64,000 nucleotides of DNA, from the NCBI GenBank assembly GCA_039683095.1, contig JBDKSB010000004.1, positions 18,537-82,536 of the forward strand, read 5' to 3'. A program made the position numbers and the translations under genes. The notes under the pieces were generated by a model. The model saw nothing but the letters and a program-made list of their open reading frames with translations, was not told the DNA's origin and did no database searches. This DNA comes from Acidobacteriota bacterium (GTDB lineage Bacteria > Acidobacteriota > Aminicenantia > Aminicenantales > Saccharicenantaceae). Shown one piece after another: positions 32,791 to 42,683 of this stretch (its first letter is position 1; the number at the start of each line of letters is the position of its first letter).

Positions 32791-34170
32791 ATGAACCCCA
32801 ACGCGGATGTCCGGCTCGACCCGGCGGCCATTCTGGACGATATCGAAAAGCGCGTCAGCGAGATCTTCTCGGCCCAGAAAAGCGAGGTCGAGCAGTCCCT
32901 CATCGCGCGGATCAACCGTGAGAAGGAAGAGGCCCAGCGGCGGATCGAAGCCGTCAACCGGGACTTCACCGAGGTGCGCCAGGTGCTCGAAGCGCACAAG
33001 GCGACCATGGCCGAGCTCCAGTCGACCGAGGAACACCTCCGGGGCGAGATCCGCGGCCATTTCGACCGCGCCGTCAATTACCAGAAGATGATGGAGAACG
33101 CGGCCATCCTGGCCGGCGGCGAGCTGGAGAGGATCGGCGGGCTCAACGACGAGATCGAGAAGATCCGGGTCAGGGCGGAGTCGGAATATGCCTGCCTCAA
33201 GCAGCGGCTGGGCGGATACGCCGGCATCATCGCCCAGCTCCCGCCTCCAGCTCCCAAGGCCGGGGACGAAGTAAATTGGGTCGAGGAGATCGGCAAGCTG
33301 CGCAAGGTCCGCGACCTGCTCGCGACCCTGCGCCAGGCCGGGCTCTCGGATCCCGGGAACGCCGAGCCGCCGGCCCCCGCTGACGAGGCCGCCGCGGTTG
33401 ACGGGACGGGCGCGGCGCCGAGCGTCCCGGAGACCGAGACGGCCGAGGGCCTGGCCGCCTCGCTCGGCCTCATCGATCAGTCGGACGACGGCTTCCATGA
33501 CGACACCGAATTCCTCGAAGGCCATCCCGCCTACGAGTACACGATGCCGTCGCCTGCCGGCCCGCGCTCCGCCGAGCCCGCGGCCGAGGCCGCCGCGGTC
33601 CCGGACCGGGGCCCGTCCGAGCCGGTCGAGGAAGAGCCCGGAGCCGCCGCCGCGCCGGCCGCGGACGACGATGCCGCCGTGCTCGAGGGCCTGGCCCGCT
33701 ACCGCCGGACCGAGCCGGTCACGAACGGCACCGAACTCGCCTTCTACTCCTCCGAGGCCGGCGCCGTGCTCGACGCCGCGTCGTTCATGGAGGCCGTGGA
33801 CAAGGTCCTGGACGGCGCCCAGAAGCTCCACGAGCAGCTGAGCCAGACGACGTCGGTCAAGGACCTCTTCCTGCTGAAGCAGGAGATCCTCAATCAGCAG
33901 GAAGTCCTGCGCAAGGTGTTCTTCCGCGTCGTCCGCTTCTGCGACAAGGAGAACGGCCGCCTGCCCGCGTCGCTCGACGAGATCATCGGCTCGCGCAGCC
34001 TGAGGGACATCATCGAGCGCCTGACCATGGCCAACTGGAGCGATCCCTCGGACTTCAAGCCCTTCCTGACCGAGCTCAAGGGCATGAAGCGTGCCTTCGC
34101 CATCCGGACGTCGGCCACGCCCGATTACCTCCGCTCCGTCCTTGACGAGGTCGAAGGCCGCCTTGGCTAA
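32791..34170 (+). CDS. Coiled-coil protein of unknown function, partner of PilZ gene
   Basis: 459 residues, not recognised. CTAAAGGAGG precedes the ATG. Residues about 15-160 are a charged coiled coil (DDIEKRVSEIFSAQKSEVE, EAQRRIEAVNRDFTEVRQVLE). About 205-310 is an acidic Ala/Pro/Glu-rich linker. Residues about 320-456 are a helical domain (LDAASFMEAVDKVLDGAQKLHEQL, QEILNQQEVLRKVFFRVVRFCDKE). No signal peptide or membrane segment, so it is cytoplasmic. Coupling with a PilZ gene suggests a c-di-GMP-responsive scaffold (inference). Its final residues LG and stop TAA come from the left terminus of family A copy A3, so the native C-terminus may have been cut or replaced. Confidence 0.8.
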   Translation: MNPNADVRLDPAAILDDIEKRVSEIFSAQKSEVEQSLIARINREKEEAQRRIEAVNRDFTEVRQVLEAHKATMAELQSTEEHLRGEIRGHFDRAVNYQKMMENAAILAGGELERIGGLNDEIEKIRVRAESEYACLKQRLGGYAGIIAQLPPPAPKAGDEVNWVEEIGKLRKVRDLLATLRQAGLSDPGNAEPPAPADEAAAVDGTGAAPSVPETETAEGLAASLGLIDQSDDGFHDDTEFLEGHPAYEYTMPSPAGPRSAEPAAEAAAVPDRGPSEPVEEEPGAAAAPAADDDAAVLEGLARYRRTEPVTNGTELAFYSSEAGAVLDAASFMEAVDKVLDGAQKLHEQLSQTTSVKDLFLLKQEILNQQEVLRKVFFRVVRFCDKENGRLPASLDEIIGSRSLRDIIERLTMANWSDPSDFKPFLTELKGMKRAFAIRTSATPDYLRSVLDEVEGRLG

Positions 34171-34419
34171 CGCATCAAGCTGCAAAAGAAAAAGTTAGGC
34201 CCAGATTAGTTGCCGGCTTCCAGTTTGGACCGTTCTTTTTTTTACCGGTTTTTCGCGATTTGTGGGCATCGATGGACGTCCGAGGCCCCCTCAGGACCTG
34301 GACGCGCCACACCGTTCACAAACACGTTTTCGCCGGCAAAAAGAACGGCCCTAAGCTGTAGAGCGTATCCTGAATATCTGCTTATTTGTTTGTTTTCTTT
34401 CTGTTGTGTTAGCCAAGGC
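34160..34419 (+). repeat. Family A element, copy A3 (complete, 260 bp)
   Basis: Left terminus GCCTTGGCTAACGCA at 34160-34174; right terminus TTGTGTTAGCCAAGGC at 34404-34419. The plus-strand coiled-coil gene stops inside the left end (TAA at 34168). The minus-strand DUF2961 gene stops three bases outside the right end. A hairpin around TTTTCGCCGGCAAAA lies at 34327-34341. The left subterminal sequence differs most from the other copies. Confidence 0.9.
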
Positions 34420-34422
34420 AAC

Positions 34423-35598
34423 CTAGATGATTTCCAGGACGTCCTTAGACGGGAGCTTGGGAAACCTGGCGTGCGGCTCGGCCTGATACCAGAACGCCAC
34501 CGACGCGATGTCGTCCTGGAGCGGCAGGTAGCGGCCGCCCGACATCCAGCCCAGAGCCTGGATGGTCACCTTGAGATCCTTCTCGAAGCGGATCGGGTCC
34601 ATGATGTGCCAGCGGTAGAGCCCGAACCTCTGCTGGACCTGGTAGTGCCCGTCGCCGCGGATGACCTGCGGCAGGCCCGTGTAGGGCGTCGTGAACTCGC
34701 GGTACTGGATCGACCCGTCCGGGGCCTTGGCGTCGAAGTCGTAGGAGCCGCAGAAGTAGTCCTCGGTCCCGGTGCCGGCGATGGTCGGGAACTTCGAGTC
34801 CCCGTCCATGTAGAACTTGATCTCGCCCTCGCCCCACCAGCCGTTGTTGTGGACGCCCCAGGCGAGATACGTGCCGACGTAGTGCCCCCAGCCCTTGACG
34901 CCGTCGACGATCGTGTAGACGTCCTTGTACGGCACCGGGTTGACGCGGCGGAACTGGGCATGGAAATAGGCCGCGTCGTCCGGCACCTCGGTCAGCGCGT
35001 AGTTGACCTGGTAGTAGATGGTGAACTTGTCGTCGGCGATGTTCTCTAGCGTGATCTTGAAGCCCTTGCGGAAGGGCATCTCCCAGTAGCAGTTGAAGGC
35101 GCTGCCCGGGTTGACGCAGACCGGGAGCGACGAGATCTGGGCGTACTGGCCCCAGCCGCAGGCGAAGAAGTCTCCGAGCGGGCATTCGACCGAGGGCTCG
35201 GTCTCGCCGTCCCAATAGAAGCGCAGGATGGCGAAGCGCCAGTTGCCGGCGGGCGTGCACCAGATCTGCTGGATGGCCCCCTGGCCTTGGACGTCGGCCA
35301 TGACAAAGGTCTCCTTGGGCTTGAGGGTCACGTAGGGCGAGACCTTCCAGCCCTGGCCGAGGTCGCGGGCGGCGTTCTTGGCCGGCCCGTCGGTCGACAT
35401 GGCGGCCTTGCCCTTCTCGCCGGTGAAGTTCTCCGGGCTGATCGAGCGGGTCTGGGCCTTGGACAGGCGCGAGAGACTGCTCAGGCTCATGCCGAGCCCG
35501 TTGAAGCCCTTGCCCTTGTCCTGCTGGGCGGCGGCCGGGATGATCACGGCCAGGGCCAGCAGCGCCGCCCCGATCATCGAAACGGGAATCTTTTTCAT
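34423..35598 (-). CDS. DUF2961 (GH172-type) secreted protein, copy 4
   Basis: 391 residues, shorter than the 550-residue copies because the C-terminal beta domain is absent. The ATG at 35598 follows AGGAGG at five bases. Signal peptide 1-24 (IGAALLALAVIIPAAAQQ). Core motifs: GQGAIQQIWCTPAG, RFYWDGETEPSVECPLGDFFACGWGQYAQISSLPV, FNCYWEMPFRKGF, GWGHYVGTYLAWG, GWWGEGEIKFYMDGDSKFPTIAGTGTEDYFCGSYDF and LYRWHIMDPIRF. It is a separate branch of the family from the 6.6-12.8 kb group and stands alone. The stop is three bases from a family A terminus; the protein itself ends normally at DVLEII. Confidence 0.87.
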   Translation of the reverse strand: MKKIPVSMIGAALLALAVIIPAAAQQDKGKGFNGLGMSLSSLSRLSKAQTRSISPENFTGEKGKAAMSTDGPAKNAARDLGQGWKVSPYVTLKPKETFVMADVQGQGAIQQIWCTPAGNWRFAILRFYWDGETEPSVECPLGDFFACGWGQYAQISSLPVCVNPGSAFNCYWEMPFRKGFKITLENIADDKFTIYYQVNYALTEVPDDAAYFHAQFRRVNPVPYKDVYTIVDGVKGWGHYVGTYLAWGVHNNGWWGEGEIKFYMDGDSKFPTIAGTGTEDYFCGSYDFDAKAPDGSIQYREFTTPYTGLPQVIRGDGHYQVQQRFGLYRWHIMDPIRFEKDLKVTIQALGWMSGGRYLPLQDDIASVAFWYQAEPHARFPKLPSKDVLEII

Positions 35599-35636
35599 GT
35601 TTCCTCCTGGAACGCTCGCGCTCATTCTATTCAATG

Positions 35637-36109
35637 AAAATGCGGGACACAATACCTATTTCCTATTTTCCCGCCTGCAAGAAATGGGTTCTTCTCCAGA
35701 TTCCGGGAAGCTCCTCTCTCCGGCTTTGCTCGGGATATGCTTCTTGCTCCCCGGCCCCCCCCGGCATTGGGAAGCGGATTCTTGGGAGCGACCGGGCAGG
35801 ATCTCGGCTGAGCGCTCTCGAAGCCGCGATCCTGCTAAATATCAACAAAGGCACTTTCTGAAGATCTTTCTCAGAAGCATGGCTCCGAGTCGCTCCGCCA
35901 TGCTCCTGATGGTCGCTCCGAGGACTCCGCTCCCTGCCGTACATCCCTCGCCGCCTCGAGAAATTGCCCGGAAATGGGAGAAGAACCAAGGAATGCGGGA
36001 CATGATCCCGTTTAGAGAATTCAAGGGGATACGATCCCTTTTCAAGAGAAAAGGGGCAGGCCGAAACAAGGGGAAAATCGGAAATAGGTATTGTGTCCCG
36101 CATTTCGGT
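35637..36109. repeat. Family B inverted repeat pair flanking about 470 bp, copy B3
   Basis: Left end TGCGGGACACAATACCTATT at 35641, with flanking AAAA and TCCTATTTTCCCGCC. Right end GGAAATAGGTATTGTGTCCC at 36080 with GCATTTCGG. The two are near-perfect inverted copies. A further half copy (GAATGCGGGACATGATCCCG) lies at 35991-36010. The interior shows no gene. This explains most of the 584-base gap 35599-36182. Confidence 0.8.
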
Positions 36110-36182
36110 ATGCATTTCGGTGGATTATTCCGGCGGGCAGGATGTATCATCTGTAAAGGCGGGCGGCCGCCGGGAGGAACGC

Positions 36183-39100
36183 ATGACTAGTCGCATCTCC
36201 GATACGAACAGCCACCAGGGATCCGGCGATAGGCCCCCTCTGACGACCGAACGGACGCGCTGGCCGCGTAGGTTCGGACCGTCCGCCCCGGCCGTCATCG
36301 TCCTGGCGGCCGTCCTCGGCGGCGGGCTCTGCGCCGTTCTGGCCGACCGCCCTTGCCCCCTGTCCGCCGCGCGGCCCCTGCCCGGCTATCCCACTTCCTG
36401 GCCCGCGGCCTCGTCGAGCGCGCTTTCGCCCTCATCATCATCTTCCTCTTCCGCTTTTTCCGCGCCCTCTGCCCTATCTTCTTCCCCGGCTCTCTCGACC
36501 CCCTCGTCTCCCGCCGCGCCGGCCGCGATCCGGACCGGCGAAACGGAGAATGACCCAATGACGACATCAGATCCCGGCCAGGCCCGCGGCCAGTCCGCCC
36601 GCGCGGCCGTCGAGAAGCTCATCGAGGAGCAGAAGTTCGAGGCGGCCGCGGCCGAGTGCGCCCGTCTCCGCGAGGAGGCGCGCCGCGCCGGCGACGCCTC
36701 GCTCTGGACCTGGTCGCTCATCCGCGAAGGCCAGCTCCGCACCTCCCTCCACGGCTACGAGACCGCCGTCCGCTTCCTCAAGGAGCAGGCCTGGCCCGAT
36801 TCCCCCGTCGAGCGCGACCTGCTCGAGCTCTTCTACGCCCACTCGCTCGTCACCTACTGCCAGGCTTACTCCTGGGAGATCGACCAGCGCGAGACCGTCG
36901 AATCCAAGGGCCCGGTCGATCTCAAGGCCTGGACCCGCGACCGCATCTTCGGCGAGGCCTGGGCCGCGCTCCTCCGCGCCTGGAAGGACCGGGACCGCCT
37001 GGCCGCCCGCCGCGCCGCCGAATTCCCCGACTTCTGGAGCCCGGGCGACTACCCGGCCGGCGTGCGCGACACCCTGCGCGACGCCGTCGTCTACCTCATG
37101 GCCCGGCTGGCCGCCGACACGACCTTCTGGACGCCGCGCCAGTCGAACGAAACCTGGCTCATCGACCTGGCCGGCCTCCTGGCCAAGGCCGGGCGCGTTT
37201 CCCCGGCCGACGCGGCCGGCATCCTCGCCTCCCCCGCGGCCCATCCCATCGAGAAGGTCGCCGCCCTCCTCGGCGAGCACGAGTCCTGGAGCCGCCGCAA
37301 CGACCGCCCGGCGGCCGCCCTCGAAGCCCGCTTCGTCCTCGTCGAAGCGCTCCACGAGGCCTTCAGCGACGAGGACGGCCGGGCCCTCGTTCGCGGGCAC
37401 CTGGCCGATCACCTCGCCGCCAACGGCAAGGACCCGGACTCCTGGTGGGCGACGGGCCAGGCTATGCTCGCCGAATACACGCGCGCCGAGGGATCCCGCG
37501 ACGCCCTGGTCCGGGCCCGCAAGATCGCGCTCGAAGGCGCCGAACGCTTCCCCGGCTCGCCCGGCGGCCGGCGCTCGCTCCACATCGTCAAGTCGATCGA
37601 GGCGCCCGAGTATTCGGTCGAGGCGATGCGTCTCGACGCGCCGGGCCGGCGCTCGATCCGCGTCACGCACCGCAACCTCGACCGCGTTTACCTCCGCGCC
37701 TACGCCCTCGACGCCGAGGCGCTCATCAGGGCCTCGAAGGACTACGACATCTTCCCGCAGGACCGCGACGCCGAGAGGATCGTGAGCGAGCGGACGCCGG
37801 CCGCTTCGTGGACGGCCGACCTGGCCAGGACCGCGGACTATCGCGACCACGCCACCTATGCCAGCCTCCCGGCTTCGCTCGCCCCCGGGCTCTATCTCGT
37901 CGCCGCCTCGGCCCGCGAGGATTTCCGGGAGGCCGGCAATCGCCGGATCGGCCTTAGCGTTGTCGTCGGCGACCTCGTCCTGATCAAGCGCGAGGGCGCC
38001 GGTCCGCTCACGGCCGAGGCTTCGGCCAAGGCCGCGGGCCCGGGCGAAGAGGTCGTGGCCCTGTCCGGCGCCACGGGCCGGCCGCTCGCCGGCGTCACGG
38101 TCGATCTCTACGCCTTCGACTGGCGCAAGGGCCACACCCGGATCGACACGAAGACGACCGGCGCGGACGGCCGGGCCCTGTTCTCCTCAGCCGGCCGCAG
38201 CGGCTCCTATTTCCTGCTGGCCAGGAAGGGCCGCGACATCGCCTTCGACGCCGACTACATCTATCTCGAGGGCCGGGAAGAGTTCCGCGACGCTTTCAAC
38301 GCCCTCATCTACACCGACCGCTCGATCTACCGGCCGGGCCAGAAACTCTTCTGGAAGGTCCTGGCCTACAAGGGACGGACGGACCTCGGCCGCATCGCCC
38401 CGAACTCAGGCGCGCTCGTCTCGGTCTGGCTCGAGGACATCAACGGCCAGCGCGTCGCCGAGGCCTCGGCCCCGACCAACGCCTTCGGCACGGCCAGCGG
38501 CGAGTTCGCCATCCCGGCGGCGGGCCGGCCGCTCGGCGCCTGGCGCCTGCGCTCCTCCCCGTCCGGCTACGCGCCGGTGCGCGTCGAAGAGTACAAGCGG
38601 CCGACCTTCGAGGTCTCGATCAAGGACCCGGCCGAGCCGCTCCGGCTCAACCGCGCCGCCGCGCTCAAGGCCGAGGCCCGCTACTACTTCGGGCTGCCGG
38701 TTGCGGCCGGCGAGGCGGTCTGGCAGGTCAAGCGCGAGCCGGTCTACCCGCGCTGGTGGTGGTGGGGCGAGACGGGCGGCGGCCGCAGCCAGACCGTGGC
38801 CGGCGGACGGGCCGCGATCAACGCGGACGGCACGATCGAAGTCGCCTTCACGCCGCGCGCCGGCGAGAAGAAGGGCGCCGCCGCGGCGGGCCTTTCCTAC
38901 CGCTACACCCTCTCGATCGACGTCACGGACGAGGGCGGCGAGACGCGCTCGGCCGCGCGGTCGTTCCGGCTCGGCTTCGTCAACGTCGAGGCCCGGGTGG
39001 ACGAGGAGAGCGCGTTCCTTCGCGCCGGCGAGAAAGGCGCGTTCCCGGTCCTGCGGACCGACCTGGACGGCGCGCCCAAGGCGGGGCGCGGCACGTGGCG

Positions 39101-42100
39101 GGTCGTCCGGCTCGCCGGCCCCGGACAGACGCTGGCGCCGGCGGACCAGCCGCTGGGCGTCGCGCCCGGCTCTGAGGATCCCGCCTGCCCGCCGACGCCG
39201 GGCGACCGGCTGAGACCGCGCTGGGACGGCGCCGTGTCGCCGGACGAGATCCTGCGCTTGTGGGAAGAAGGGCCCGAGGCGGCCAGGGGGACGGCCGAGC
39301 ACGACGCCAAGGGGATGGCGACGATCGAGGTCCGGGGCCTCGCGGCCGGGGCCTACCGCCTGCTCTACGAGACCGAGGACGATTTCGGAGCGGTTTCGCG
39401 GGACAGCCTGAATTTCCTGGTCGCCGGAGAGGCCAAGCCGGCGTTCAGGCTGCCGCTCGTCCTGCGGGCCGAAAGGCCCTCGGTGTCGGTCGGCGGCAAG
39501 GCCCGTTTCCTCGTGGACGCCGGCTGGAGCGGCCAGCCCCTGCTCTTCGAGACGTTCAAGGGCGGCGAAGTCTGGGAGCGTCGCTGGCTCGAGGCCGGCC
39601 GCGACGGCGGGGTCGTCGAGATCCCGGTGGCCGAGGAGCTGCGGGGCGGTTTCGGCGCGCGCCTGACCGCGATGCGCGACCACCAGTTCATGACCGCCGA
39701 CGCCTCGATCTTCGTGCCCTGGGACAACAAGGTGCTGGACATCTCCTTCGCGACCTTCCGCGACAAGCTCACGCCGGGCGGCCGCGAGACCTGGCAGGTC
39801 ACGGTCAAGACGCCGAAAGGAACGATGGGAGCGCCGGCCGAGAAGGGCGCGGCCGAGCTCCTGGCCTACATGTACGACCGCAGCCTGGATATCTTCGCGC
39901 CGCACCGGCCGCCGAGCCTGGCCGGGCTCTATCCGAACCGGATGGGGACGAAGGCGTGGGACCCGGGGCTGGGCCAGGCCCCGATGGCCTGCTCGTCCGA
40001 GAAAGGCTGGAAGGCGCTTCCCGACTATCCGACTTTCCGCGGCGACGAGCTGGCCTCGCTCGGCGGCTACGGCATCGGCGGGCCGGGGCGCGGATCTCGG
40101 GGCGGGGTCCTCGGCGGGGTGGTCGGCGGCGTGCTCGGCGGGGTCAGAGGCGGCGTGGTCGCGGAGATGGAAGCTCCGACGCCGGCGATCGCCCGGCAGG
40201 CCAGGATGGGCAAATCCGTCGCTTCCGACGCCGAGGGCAAGGAAGTCCCGCCTCCCCCGCCGCCTCCGGCCGCCGCTCAGGCCGGTCCGGCCGGAGAACC
40301 GGCGGCGACCGAGCTGCGCTCGAACTTCGCCGAGACGGCTTTCTGGCAGCCGCACCTCCTGACCGGGGCCGACGGCACGGCGACGATCGAGTTCACCGTG
40401 CCCGATTCGGTCACCAGCTGGCGGGTCTTCGTCCACGGCCTGACCCGCGACCTCGAGGGCGGCACGCTCGAGGCCGAGACGAGGTCGGTCAAGGACCTCA
40501 TGGTCCGGCCGTACCTGCCGCGGTTCTTCCGCGAGGGCGACAAGGCCGAGGTGCGGGTCATGGTCAACAACGCGGGCCCCGCGGCGCTCGCGGGCGAGGT
40601 GACGCTCGAGATCACCGACCCGGCCACGGGCGAGAACCTGGCCCCGGCCTTCGGGCTGCCGGCGGCGGTGCCGGCGCAGGCGTTCAAGGTCGGGCCGGGC
40701 GGCGGAGCGCCGGTCACGTTCGCGCTGGCGGCGCCGGCCCGGGTCGGGACGGCGGCCTTCAAGGTCACGGCCAGGAGCGGGGCGCTCTCGGACGGCGAGC
40801 TGCGGCCGCTGCCGGTGCTGCCGGGGCGGATGCACCTTGTCCAGTCTCGGTTCGCGACGCTCAAGGAGGGAAAGACGCGGGAGCTCCGCTTCGAAGACCT
40901 GGCCGGAACGGACGATCCGACGCGCGTCAACGAGCAGCTCGTGATCACAGTCGACGCCCAGCTTTTTTACGGGCTCATCGAGGCCCTGCCCTACCTCGTC
41001 AATTACCCTTACGAGTGCACGGAACAGACGCTCAACCGGTTCCTGTCGACGGGCATCCTGACGAGCCTTTACGGCCAATACCCCGCCGTGGCCCGGATGG
41101 CCGGGGAGTTGAGCCGGCGCGAGACGGTCTATGAGACGTTCGACGCGGCCGATCCCAACCGGAAGATGGCCCTCGAGGAGACGCCCTGGCTGGAGACGGC
41201 GCGGGGCGGCAAGGACGCGGGTTACGGCGTCGAGAAGGTGCTCGACCCGCGCGTGGCCAGGGCCCAGAGAGAAGCGTCGCTGGCCAAGCTCCTGAAGGCC
41301 CAGACGTCGAGCGGGGCGTTCCCGTGGTGGCCGGGCGGGCCGCCGTCGCCGTACATGACGCTCTATATCGTCAGCGGCTTCTCCAAGGCGGTCGAGTTCG
41401 GCGTCGAGGTGCCCAAGGACGCGGTGGCGAAGGCCTTCGGCTACCTGCACCGGCATTACCTCGACGAGATCGTGGCCGATCTCATGGCCCGCGACAGCGG
41501 CTGGGAGCTCGTGACCTTCCTTGATTACGTCATCGGCAATTTCCCGGACGCGTCCTGGACGGGCGGCATCTTCAAGGAGGAGGAGCGGGCGAGGATGACC
41601 GCTTTCTCCTTCAAGCACTGGAAGGAGCATTCGCCGTACCTGAAGGGCTACCTGGCGCTGACGCTCAAGAGGGCGGGGCGGGCGAAGGACGCGGCGCTCG
41701 TCTGGGAGAGCGTCATGGACAGCGCGAAGACGACCGAGGACGGCGGCACGAGCTGGGCGCCGGAGGACCGCGGCTGGCTCTGGTACAACGACACGATCGA
41801 GACGCACGCCTTCGCGCTCAGGACGCTGGAGGAGATCGCGCCGGGGGACGCCCGCGGCGAAGGGCTCGTCCAGTGGCTCTTCCTCAACAAGAAACTCAAC
41901 CATTGGAAATCGACCCGGGCGACGGCCGAGGTCATCTACTCGGTGGCCTGGTTCCTGAAGAAGACGGGAGCGCTGGGAGCGCGGGAGACGGTGACGGCCG
42001 AGGCCTGCGGCGCGAAAACGACGTTCACCTTCGAGCCGGACGCGTACACGGGCAAGAAGAACCAGCTGGTGATCGCCGGCGAAAAGCTCGGCCGGATGGG

Positions 42101-42683
42101 GACGGGGAAGAGCGCGGGGATGGGAACGGGGGGGGCGGAGTGCGCGACGGTGCGGGCGACGAAGACGGGCAAAGGGATGGCCTTCGCCAGCGCGACGTGG
42201 CATTTCAGCACGGAGAAGATGCCGGAGAAGGGCGACGGCGACCTGTTCGCCGTCGAACGGACATACTTCAAGCGCGAGAAGAAGGGCGAGGAGGTCGTGC
42301 TGAGGCCGCTGGCGGAGGGCGCGGCCCTGGCCGTCGGCGACGAGATCGAGGTCCATCTGTCGATCAGGGCGCGGCATCAGGCGGAGTACGTCCACCTGCG
42401 GGACCCGCGGCCGGCGGGGTGCGAGCCGGTGGCGCTCGCGTCGGGCTACAGGTGGGACTCGGGGATAGGGCGCTACGAGGAGATCCGGGACAGCGGCACG
42501 AACTTCTTCATGGAGTGGCTGCCCGAGGGCGAGTACACGCTGAAACACCGGATCCGCTGCGCCATGGCCGGGACGTTCAAGGCCGCGCCGGCGACGCTGC
42601 AGTCGATGTACGCGCCCGAGTTCGCGGCCTACTCCTCCGGCTCCCTTATAAAGGTTGCCTTGGCTAACGCAAATAGCAGATAA
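36183..42683 (+). CDS. Bacterial alpha-2-macroglobulin family protein (MG2/thioester), very large
   Basis: 2166 residues. The ATG at 36183 is set by GGGAGG six bases upstream. A hydrophobic anchor lies at about 35-55, then a Ser/Ala/Pro-rich low-complexity stretch (about 80-120) and a helical domain. MG domains follow from about residue 480, with the typical TDRSIYRPGQKLFWKVLAYKGR. A Gly/Val-repeat stretch lies near 1300-1325, then the EFTVPDSVTSWRVFVHGLTRD segment. The thioester site is YPYECTEQTLNRFLS at about 1611, with Cys and Gln in the C-x-E-Q arrangement. An alpha/alpha thioester domain and a receptor-binding-like end complete it. Such proteins trap proteases in the periplasm or protect the envelope; no pbpC is next to it. 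The last residues VALANANSR and stop come from family A copy A4. Confidence 0.9.
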   Translation: MTSRISDTNSHQGSGDRPPLTTERTRWPRRFGPSAPAVIVLAAVLGGGLCAVLADRPCPLSAARPLPGYPTSWPAASSSALSPSSSSSSSAFSAPSALSSSPALSTPSSPAAPAAIRTGETENDPMTTSDPGQARGQSARAAVEKLIEEQKFEAAAAECARLREEARRAGDASLWTWSLIREGQLRTSLHGYETAVRFLKEQAWPDSPVERDLLELFYAHSLVTYCQAYSWEIDQRETVESKGPVDLKAWTRDRIFGEAWAALLRAWKDRDRLAARRAAEFPDFWSPGDYPAGVRDTLRDAVVYLMARLAADTTFWTPRQSNETWLIDLAGLLAKAGRVSPADAAGILASPAAHPIEKVAALLGEHESWSRRNDRPAAALEARFVLVEALHEAFSDEDGRALVRGHLADHLAANGKDPDSWWATGQAMLAEYTRAEGSRDALVRARKIALEGAERFPGSPGGRRSLHIVKSIEAPEYSVEAMRLDAPGRRSIRVTHRNLDRVYLRAYALDAEALIRASKDYDIFPQDRDAERIVSERTPAASWTADLARTADYRDHATYASLPASLAPGLYLVAASAREDFREAGNRRIGLSVVVGDLVLIKREGAGPLTAEASAKAAGPGEEVVALSGATGRPLAGVTVDLYAFDWRKGHTRIDTKTTGADGRALFSSAGRSGSYFLLARKGRDIAFDADYIYLEGREEFRDAFNALIYTDRSIYRPGQKLFWKVLAYKGRTDLGRIAPNSGALVSVWLEDINGQRVAEASAPTNAFGTASGEFAIPAAGRPLGAWRLRSSPSGYAPVRVEEYKRPTFEVSIKDPAEPLRLNRAAALKAEARYYFGLPVAAGEAVWQVKREPVYPRWWWWGETGGGRSQTVAGGRAAINADGTIEVAFTPRAGEKKGAAAAGLSYRYTLSIDVTDEGGETRSAARSFRLGFVNVEARVDEESAFLRAGEKGAFPVLRTDLDGAPKAGRGTWRVVRLAGPGQTLAPADQPLGVAPGSEDPACPPTPGDRLRPRWDGAVSPDEILRLWEEGPEAARGTAEHDAKGMATIEVRGLAAGAYRLLYETEDDFGAVSRDSLNFLVAGEAKPAFRLPLVLRAERPSVSVGGKARFLVDAGWSGQPLLFETFKGGEVWERRWLEAGRDGGVVEIPVAEELRGGFGARLTAMRDHQFMTADASIFVPWDNKVLDISFATFRDKLTPGGRETWQVTVKTPKGTMGAPAEKGAAELLAYMYDRSLDIFAPHRPPSLAGLYPNRMGTKAWDPGLGQAPMACSSEKGWKALPDYPTFRGDELASLGGYGIGGPGRGSRGGVLGGVVGGVLGGVRGGVVAEMEAPTPAIARQARMGKSVASDAEGKEVPPPPPPPAAAQAGPAGEPAATELRSNFAETAFWQPHLLTGADGTATIEFTVPDSVTSWRVFVHGLTRDLEGGTLEAETRSVKDLMVRPYLPRFFREGDKAEVRVMVNNAGPAALAGEVTLEITDPATGENLAPAFGLPAAVPAQAFKVGPGGGAPVTFALAAPARVGTAAFKVTARSGALSDGELRPLPVLPGRMHLVQSRFATLKEGKTRELRFEDLAGTDDPTRVNEQLVITVDAQLFYGLIEALPYLVNYPYECTEQTLNRFLSTGILTSLYGQYPAVARMAGELSRRETVYETFDAADPNRKMALEETPWLETARGGKDAGYGVEKVLDPRVARAQREASLAKLLKAQTSSGAFPWWPGGPPSPYMTLYIVSGFSKAVEFGVEVPKDAVAKAFGYLHRHYLDEIVADLMARDSGWELVTFLDYVIGNFPDASWTGGIFKEEERARMTAFSFKHWKEHSPYLKGYLALTLKRAGRAKDAALVWESVMDSAKTTEDGGTSWAPEDRGWLWYNDTIETHAFALRTLEEIAPGDARGEGLVQWLFLNKKLNHWKSTRATAEVIYSVAWFLKKTGALGARETVTAEACGAKTTFTFEPDAYTGKKNQLVIAGEKLGRMGTGKSAGMGTGGAECATVRATKTGKGMAFASATWHFSTEKMPEKGDGDLFAVERTYFKREKKGEEVVLRPLAEGAALAVGDEIEVHLSIRARHQAEYVHLRDPRPAGCEPVALASGYRWDSGIGRYEEIRDSGTNFFMEWLPEGEYTLKHRIRCAMAGTFKAAPATLQSMYAPEFAAYSSGSLIKVALANANSR

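Noticed and set aside
38406..42548. 1380-codon open frame antisense to the alpha-2-macroglobulin
   Set aside because: Same artefact; low-complexity Arg/Leu/Pro/Asp translation, and the sense protein has family motifs throughout.
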